NCBI GenBank assembly: GCA_003242205.1
Contig: QGUR01000155.1
Location: 1 to 10,467, forward strand
Source of the DNA: Chloroflexota bacterium
GTDB lineage: Bacteria > Chloroflexota > Anaerolineae > Aggregatilineales > Phototrophicaceae
Length of the DNA: 10,467 nt
Direction of reading: 5' to 3'
Part shown: in pieces, positions 6,140-10,467 of the stretch
Layout of the letters: each line of letters begins with the position of its first letter
How positions within the stretch are numbered: the first letter of the stretch is position 1
Notes under the pieces: model-generated
Told to the model about the DNA's origin: nothing
Databases searched by the model: none
What the model saw: only the letters and a program-made list of their open reading frames with translations
Made by a program: the position numbers and the translations under genes

Positions 6140-6291
6140 TGGTTGCGAGGATCGAGGAGATGGCGCAGGCCGTCGCCCACCAGATTCAGACCGAACACCG
6201 TGAGCGCGATGGCGTAGGCGGGAAAAAACGTCAGCCACGTTTGCTCAAGCTGCTCACGTTCTTCGGCCGAGGCGATGAGCGCGGAAAGATG
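6136..6291 (-). pseudogene. C-terminal relic of an OppC/DppC-type peptide ABC permease
   Basis: About 50 codons ending at a TAA (6138-6136) read as the last transmembrane segment and tail of a peptide/nickel ABC-transporter permease: ALIASAEE, TWLTFFPAYAIALTVFGLN, then LVGDGLRHLLDPR, the conserved C-terminal signature of DppC/OppC. Intact members have about 270-330 residues, so over 80% is missing. Upstream of about 6291 the frame continues only as unrelated residues back to an ATG at 6322-6324, which has no ribosome site (AAAAAAC precedes it). The rest of the transporter operon is not in the window, and the break abuts the iolC regulatory region. This is most likely a deletion or rearrangement scar rather than an expressed micro-protein. 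Confidence 0.75.
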
Positions 6292-6330
6292 CAAAAACCT
6301 TCGTAAATCTGCAACAGCCTTCATGTTTTT

Positions 6331-6346
6331 TGACGTTCTAACGTCA
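6331..6346 (+). promoter_or_regulatory. Palindromic operator candidate upstream of iolC
   Basis: TGACGTT (6331-6337), CT, AACGTCA (6340-6346) is a perfect inverted repeat with 7-bp arms. It directly abuts the -35 of the iolC promoter, the usual place for a dimeric regulator (LacI, DeoR or GntR type). It is preceded by a run of six T. No regulator gene is in the window. Confidence 0.55.
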
Positions 6347-6374
6347 TTGTTTTGCCCCGGCCACGGGCTATAAT
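6347..6374 (+). promoter_or_regulatory. Sigma70-type promoter of iolC
   Basis: A perfect -10 TATAAT lies at 6369-6374, with TTGTTT at 6347-6352 as the -35 and a 16-bp spacer. Transcription would start near 6381, giving a leader of about 70 bases before the ATG at 6451. Confidence 0.6.
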
Positions 6375-6450
6375 GGCATATATTGAGCGCTGTTGATCCG
6401 GTGTCGGCCCTGATCGGCATCTTCTTTATCACCCCTGAAGGACGTGGTTC

Positions 6451-7407
6451 ATGACCCGTACATATGATGTGCTCACCATGGGGCGCAGCTCGATTGACCT
6501 GTATTCCAACGATGTCGGCGCGCCGTTTGAAGAGATTACCAGCTTTGCCGCCTTGGTCGGTGGCTGCCCGACCAATATCAGCGTTGGCACGCGCCGTCTC
6601 GGCCTGAAGTCGGCGCTGCTGACCGCTGTTGGCAACGACCGTGTCGGCGATTTCATCGTGCATTTTCTGAAAAAGGAAGGCGTCGAGACGAAATTCATCC
6701 CGACCAAGGAAGGGCGACGCACGAGCGCCGTGTTGCTCGGCATCCAGCCGCCCGACCAATTCCCGCTCATTTACTACCGCGATAACAACGCCGACATCGA
6801 ATTGACGATTGACGACGTGCTGGCCGCGCCGGTCGCCGATAGCCGCCTACTGCTCATCAGCGGCACGGGGCTGTCGAAAGAGCCGAGCCGCAGCGCGACC
6901 CAGTTCGCGGCAGAGTTGGCCAGCAAGAGCGGAACTGACGTCGTGCTCGATATCGACTATCGCCCCGATCAATGGCATGACGAACGCGCTTTCGGCATCA
7001 CCGTGCGCGTGACACTGCCGCTGTGCGACATCGCCATCGGTACGGAAGATGAGGTCAAGGCGGCGACTGGCGCGGCGACCGGCGAGGATGCGGTTCAAAT
7101 CCTGCTGCAGAGCGTCCGCAAGGCGGTTGTCTACAAGCGCGGCGGCGACGGTAGCAGCGTGTACCTCAAGGACGGCACGGTCTATCACGTTCCCGCGTTT
7201 AAGGTGAACGTGCTCAATGTGCTGGGCGCGGGCGATGCCTTCGCCAGCGGCTTTCTCTATGGCTATCTCAAGGGCTGGGATTGGAAAAAAGCGGCCCGCA
7301 TGGGCAACGCAACCGGCGCGATTGTGGTGACGCGCCAGGGCTGCGCCAACGACATGCCCTATGAAGAAGAGGCGCTCAGCTTCATCGAGAGCCAGGGCGG
7401 TTTCTAG
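6451..7407 (+). CDS. iolC: 5-dehydro-2-deoxygluconokinase, PfkB family
   Basis: This enzyme phosphorylates 5-dehydro-2-deoxy-D-gluconate (DKG) with ATP in cytoplasmic myo-inositol catabolism. At 318 residues it is the normal length. IolC-specific blocks are GRSSIDLYSNDVGAPFEEI (11-29), the substrate loop VGGCPTNISVGTRRLGL (36-52), RTSAVLLGIQPPDQFPL, YRDNNADIELTIDDVL, and the PfkB signature NVLGAGDAFASGF with catalytic Asp262 in GAGD, then ARMGNATGAIVVTRQGCAND. GAAGGA at 6437-6442 sits 8 bases from the ATG. It has its own promoter with a palindrome upstream and its own terminator downstream, so it is probably a monocistronic, regulated unit. No iolB, iolD, iolE or iolJ is in view. A related 2-keto-sugar kinase is the main alternative. 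Confidence 0.9.
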   Translation: MTRTYDVLTMGRSSIDLYSNDVGAPFEEITSFAALVGGCPTNISVGTRRLGLKSALLTAVGNDRVGDFIVHFLKKEGVETKFIPTKEGRRTSAVLLGIQPPDQFPLIYYRDNNADIELTIDDVLAAPVADSRLLLISGTGLSKEPSRSATQFAAELASKSGTDVVLDIDYRPDQWHDERAFGITVRVTLPLCDIAIGTEDEVKAATGAATGEDAVQILLQSVRKAVVYKRGGDGSSVYLKDGTVYHVPAFKVNVLNVLGAGDAFASGFLYGYLKGWDWKKAARMGNATGAIVVTRQGCANDMPYEEEALSFIESQGGF

Positions 7408-7420
7408 GATATTCTATTCT

Positions 7421-7463
7421 AAAAGAGGGCCAGCCTGACTTTTCGAGTTGGGCTGGTTCTTTT
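7421..7463 (+). terminator. Rho-independent terminator after iolC
   Basis: CCAGCC (7430-7435) pairs with GGCTGG (7451-7456) around a 15-base loop that contains a weaker ACT/AGT stem. The T-rich stretch TTCTTTT (7457-7463) follows. The upstream AAAAGA (7421-7426) can pair with TCTTTT, lengthening the stem. It starts 14 bases past the iolC stop and separates iolC from the Gfo/Idh gene. Confidence 0.82.
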
Positions 7464-7591
7464 GATTAGCCATACGACGCCATCTCGTGCGATTTTTCGT
7501 TTCCCGATGGTCGTGCGCGTTGGCGCGGCTGTGCTATTCTGGACAGGGCGAAACTGATTTTCTTTTATATTTTATAAGGGATTAGACAACG

Positions 7592-8746
7592 ATGACGCTC
7601 AGAGTAGGTTTAATCGGCGCGGGCAAGGTGGTGAGCTATGGCCACTGGCCTGCCATCACGGCGTTGGACGATGTCGAACTGGTTGCGCTGGCGGACGTGA
7701 CCGAGGCGCGGCGCAAAATCGGTCAGGAATGGTTCCAGCTTCCCGATCATTCGGTCTATTCCGACTACAGCGAAATTCTGAAGCGTGACGACATCGAGGC
7801 GGTGTGCGTGGCCGTGCCGCAGGCGTTCCGGCGCGAGATTGTGCTCGACGCCTTTTCCGCCGGAAAGCATGTACTGTGTGAAAAGCCGATTGCAGTCACA
7901 CCCGCGATTGCGGCGGAACTGGTGCAGGCCGCGCGCGACGCCGGGCTGGTCTTTGGCATCGTTCACAACTATCTGTTCTTTCCAGAATACATCAAGATCA
8001 AGGAACTGCTGCAGGCAGGCGTGATCGGCGATCTGCGCGTGGCGACGCTGCACTTTCTGGGTGTGATTGACTACCCCGGCGCGGCGGAATATCGCGATAT
8101 GTGGCGTCATGGCATGGAGGCCGGTGGCGGCGTGCTGACGGACATGATCCATGCCGTTTATCTGGCCGAGTGGCTGTATGACGCGCCTGCCGATCAGGTG
8201 ATGGCGTTCGTCGACGCGCCGCGTTACCGCGCCAGAAGGCCAGTGGTCGAAGATCTGGCGCTGGTGCAGGCGGCGTTCCCGACCGGCTACGCTGCCATCC
8301 ACATGGGCTGGGGCGAAGGCGTCGGCGGCGTGGATCTATCGGGCAGCGCCGGACACCTGCGTATGCGCTACGAACGCTATCACACGAGCGGCTTCAACCG
8401 CCCCGCCGAACTCTATACGGTCGATAGCGCCTGGAACCGGCAGGATCATGCGCTTGATAACCTGCCGGAGCATATGCAGAACATCGCGCGCTCGTTCACG
8501 CGCCTGTGGGCCGACTTCCGCGACGCCATCCGCGAGAAACGGCAGCCGGTCGCGCCCGCCGAGATGGGGCAGCGCGCGCTGGAACTGACGCTAGGCGCGT
8601 ATCTTTCTGCCGTGACGGGCTGCGTAGTCGAGCTGCCGCTGAACCCCGCGAGCCCGGTTTACCAGAAGGGCATCGACGGGCTGGCAGATGTCGATGTCTG
8701 GCCGAAGAGCCGCACGCGGGAAGCTGGACTGTTCGGCGTGCTATAG
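7592..8746 (+). CDS. Gfo/Idh/MocA-family NAD(P)-dependent oxidoreductase
   Basis: This is a 384-residue dehydrogenase of the inositol dehydrogenase/glucose-fructose oxidoreductase superfamily. Residues 1-125 are a Rossmann fold beginning RVGLIGAGKV, with VALADV at the end of the second strand and the catalytic-lysine motif CEKPIA (Lys98). The C-terminal alpha/beta domain carries GGGVLTDMIHAVYLAEWL, with Asp184 and His187 in the catalytic D-x-x-H positions. The ATG is preceded by AAGGG at 7576-7580 and an AT-rich stretch (TATATTTTATAA, 7566-7577) that could include a -10. It lies downstream of iolC but past a terminator, so it has its own promoter. Its neighbour suggests an inositol or related sugar substrate; the sequence alone does not fix it. 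Confidence 0.88.
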   Translation: MTLRVGLIGAGKVVSYGHWPAITALDDVELVALADVTEARRKIGQEWFQLPDHSVYSDYSEILKRDDIEAVCVAVPQAFRREIVLDAFSAGKHVLCEKPIAVTPAIAAELVQAARDAGLVFGIVHNYLFFPEYIKIKELLQAGVIGDLRVATLHFLGVIDYPGAAEYRDMWRHGMEAGGGVLTDMIHAVYLAEWLYDAPADQVMAFVDAPRYRARRPVVEDLALVQAAFPTGYAAIHMGWGEGVGGVDLSGSAGHLRMRYERYHTSGFNRPAELYTVDSAWNRQDHALDNLPEHMQNIARSFTRLWADFRDAIREKRQPVAPAEMGQRALELTLGAYLSAVTGCVVELPLNPASPVYQKGIDGLADVDVWPKSRTREAGLFGVL

Positions 8747-8793
8747 GCTGATTGCTGGCGGCTGGCGCGGCGCGTTCGCCGTGCAATGTGAAT

Positions 8794-8807
8794 CGAACGT
8801 TCGTTCT
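8794..8807 (+). promoter_or_regulatory. LexA/SOS-box-like site
   Basis: CGAAC-GTTC-GTTCT matches the Bacillus-type SOS box CGAAC-N4-GTTCG at 9 of 10 defined positions. It lies about 78 bases before the start at 8885, in the 138-bp gap downstream of the Gfo/Idh gene. No convincing promoter hexamers overlap it, and the LexA motif of this organism is not known. Confidence 0.35.
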
Positions 8808-8884
8808 GAAACTGAGATTTGCATGAGTCCATAGAACAGTGTTATCACAAGGGCATTGTCCCCGCTGCTGAGCAAGGATTGTCA

Positions 8885-10075
8885 ATGGATGCCAACGCAG
8901 GCGACCCGACCGACAGACTCTTTCTCGACCGTAGTACGGATATCGTGCAAACGGTAGAGAAGCTGATCGCGAATAACCGGGTCGACGCGCTGCACACGCT
9001 GGCCACCGCGCTGGATGCGGAGGTTGAGGATTTGCGAATCCGCCTCAACCGGGCGGAGTTTGCTCTGCAGCATGTCATTTTTACGCTGGCCGAAACCCGG
9101 GGCGAGGCGTATGTCGAAACGCTCCTGCGCCTGCTGCCGAACCGCCCCTTTCTTTATCACCGGCTGCGCGCACTCGTCTCGGCCATGGCCAGCCATCAAG
9201 ACCCTGACATGCTGCTCCAGATCGTGGCCCGCTATCTGGACAGCAACGAGTATCGCCAGTCGGTCGGCGAATATTTCCATATCGAACTGATGAGCCTGCT
9301 GGTTCACGAGATGATCGTGCACGGCGTCAACGTGCTCAGCACGCCTTCGGTGATGCTGTTGCACAACAAAATGCGCGGGCGGCGTCATCCGCTCGCCTGG
9401 CTGCCGATGTTTCTGACCGATCTGGAAGATCGCCTGCTCGATTATTTACCCGAGGCGAACCAGCGCGCGGCTTTTACCCTGCCACCTGTGCCACCGTCCA
9501 TGGTCGCGCCGCTCGAAGAGGTCCCCTCGGTCGTGCAGCCGATGCTGCCGCTGGGCCTGCCGCCGGTCGATGCGCCGCTGCCGGCGATCAAGGAAACCAC
9601 ACGCACCTACACCAGCGAGCGCATGCGCGTAGCGGTGGCCCACTGGTACAACATGGAAGCGCGCAGTTTCGCCTTCGATGCGCCATTGCCCGCGCATGCC
9701 GTCACACCGCGCTTGCTGCTGGCGTTGGGGCTGGAATGCCTTGAGGGCGTGACCGAGGACAGCATTCGGGTGGTTCCCGTCCGGCCCAATATCGTGCTGG
9801 CGCGGCTGTTCACGATTGCGGCGACGGGCGGCCCGCACGAAGGCTACGAGCGCGCCTACGGGCGTCTGCATGCCTGGCAAAGTCTGGCGGCGCTGGCTGG
9901 GGCCGCGCCCGATGAGCAAATTGGCCCGGTGACTGAGCGTGTCAAAGCCGGGCGCTGGTTCCATTTCGAAGCGCCGGCGGACTGGTTTCATCAGGCTGGA
10001 TGGGACATCGGGATCGCGGTCCTGCGCCCCGATGGGCTGTCGCTGGCCATCCTCGCCGCCACGGCGACCGACTAG
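8885..10075 (+). CDS. Uncharacterised protein resembling DUF6183
   Basis: This is a 396-residue soluble protein with no signal peptide or membrane segment. Residues 15-195 are helix-rich with Leu/Ala heptad-like stretches (TVEKLIANNRVDALHTLATA; AEVEDLRIRLNRAEFALQHV). Residues 200-235 form a Pro-rich linker (LPPVPPSM, MLPLGLPPVDAPLP). A C-terminal domain follows, ending GPHEGYERAYGRLHAWQSLAALAG, WFHFEAPADWFHQAGWDIGIAVLRPDGLSLAILAATATD. From memory that ending resembles DUF6183 proteins known mainly from Streptomyces; no function is established. The start at 8885 has AAGGA at 8874-8878; a TTG at 8819 without a clear ribosome site is less likely. The stop is 11 bases before the NUDIX gene, implying co-transcription. 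Do not infer an activity from this entry. Confidence 0.7.
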   Translation: MDANAGDPTDRLFLDRSTDIVQTVEKLIANNRVDALHTLATALDAEVEDLRIRLNRAEFALQHVIFTLAETRGEAYVETLLRLLPNRPFLYHRLRALVSAMASHQDPDMLLQIVARYLDSNEYRQSVGEYFHIELMSLLVHEMIVHGVNVLSTPSVMLLHNKMRGRRHPLAWLPMFLTDLEDRLLDYLPEANQRAAFTLPPVPPSMVAPLEEVPSVVQPMLPLGLPPVDAPLPAIKETTRTYTSERMRVAVAHWYNMEARSFAFDAPLPAHAVTPRLLLALGLECLEGVTEDSIRVVPVRPNIVLARLFTIAATGGPHEGYERAYGRLHAWQSLAALAGAAPDEQIGPVTERVKAGRWFHFEAPADWFHQAGWDIGIAVLRPDGLSLAILAATATD

Positions 10076-10086
10076 AAAGCAGTTTC

Positions 10087-10467
10087 ATGAACCCACAATG
10101 GCTGAACTGGGCGCAGCGTTTGCAGGCGCTGGCTCAGACAGGGCTGGCTTTCGCCAAAGACCCGTTTGATATCGAACGTTACCAGCAGATCCAGACCATC
10201 GCCGCCGAGATGCTGGCGGCGGGTAGCGGCCAGACGGTCGAAGCGATCATGGAACTGCTGGACAAACAGGCCGGCTATGCCACGCCGAAGGTCGATGTGC
10301 GCGGCGTCGTCTTTCGCGACGACCGGGTGCTGCTGGTGCGCGAAAAGCTGGACAACGGGCGCTGGACGCTGCCGGGCGGCTGGGCCGACGTCGGCGAGTC
10401 GCACGCGCAGGCCGTTGAGCGCGAGATTCAGGAGGAGGCCGGCTATCAGGCGCGCGCGGTCAAGCTG
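10087..10467 (+). CDS. NUDIX hydrolase with N-terminal helical domain, 3' end outside window
   Basis: The first 127 residues of a NUDIX pyrophosphohydrolase are visible. Residues 1-65 (NPQWLNWAQRLQALAQTGL, DPFDIERYQQIQTIAAEML) match the small helical domain found in front of some NUDIX enzymes (NUDIX_N2 type). The catalytic NUDIX box GX5EX7REUXEEXGU is complete and intact at 98-120: Gly98, Glu104, Arg112-Glu113, Glu116-Glu117, Gly119. It therefore should hydrolyse a nucleoside diphosphate linked to another moiety, such as ADP-ribose, a nucleotide sugar or CDP-choline; which one is open. The ATG follows the DUF6183-like stop by 11 bases with only a weak AGAAAG ribosome site, consistent with dependence on upstream translation. 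The end is cut by the window, not by a defect. Confidence 0.88.
   Translation, partial: MNPQWLNWAQRLQALAQTGLAFAKDPFDIERYQQIQTIAAEMLAAGSGQTVEAIMELLDKQAGYATPKVDVRGVVFRDDRVLLVREKLDNGRWTLPGGWADVGESHAQAVEREIQEEAGYQARAVKL

Noticed and set aside
6379..6453. Leader peptide starting at a TTG and ending in SALIGIFFITPEGRGS, overlapping the iolC ATG
   Set aside because: Hydrophobic and in a suggestive position, but it has no ribosome site, a rare start codon and no attenuator hairpin.
1..10467. CRISPR array, tRNA, rRNA, insertion sequence, toxin-antitoxin or phage genes
   Set aside because: I saw no regularly spaced repeats, no cloverleaf-like sequence, no transposase or integrase motifs, and no terminal inverted repeats; the only transposon sequence is the Tn5-derived adaptor.

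Overview
The window is a GC-rich (roughly 60%) bacterial chromosomal segment. It is densely packed, with mostly short gaps and Shine-Dalgarno-preceded starts. The gene content suggests a Chloroflexota (Anaerolineae-like) bacterium: stand-alone GNAT proteins like those fused to nitrilases elsewhere, IolC plus a Gfo/Idh oxidoreductase, a FrnE-like DsbA protein, and a large protein that resembles DUF6183. That assignment is inference; there is no rRNA or marker gene to prove it.

Layout. 1-50 is not genomic: it reads as an error-containing Illumina/Nextera P5-index-Read1-mosaic-end adaptor, so the assembly edge is probably here. 51-545 (-) is the truncated 5' part of a secreted sorbosone-dehydrogenase-like beta-propeller. 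736-3572 (+) is a tight cluster of a succinate-semialdehyde-type aldehyde dehydrogenase, overlapping (ATGA) the first of two tandem paralogous GNAT acetyltransferases. 3589-4236 (-) is a FrnE/DsbA-like thioredoxin-fold protein, convergent with the GNATs. 4449-6139 (+) holds a compact protoporphyrinogen-oxidase-like flavoprotein, a doubtful small ORF, and a single-domain HD alarmone-hydrolase-like protein. 6136-6291 (-) is a relic of the C-terminus of an OppC/DppC peptide-ABC permease. 6331-7463 (+) is an iolC unit with a perfect palindrome, a promoter and an intrinsic terminator. 7592-8746 (+) is a Gfo/Idh/MocA oxidoreductase. 8885-10467 (+) is a DUF6183-like protein followed 11 bp later by a NUDIX hydrolase cut off by the window end; a LexA-box-like sequence lies upstream of this pair.

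How they may work together. IolC and the Gfo/Idh oxidoreductase plausibly serve sugar/inositol catabolism, although a terminator separates them. The ALDH and GNAT pair look co-translated, but their substrates cannot be read from sequence. I see no CRISPR array, tRNA, rRNA, intact mobile element or clear defence system. The most interesting candidates for undescribed biology are the DUF6183-like/NUDIX pair with its SOS-box-like site, the tandem stand-alone GNATs coupled to an ALDH, and the unusually short PPO-like flavoprotein. None amounts to a demonstrated new system.
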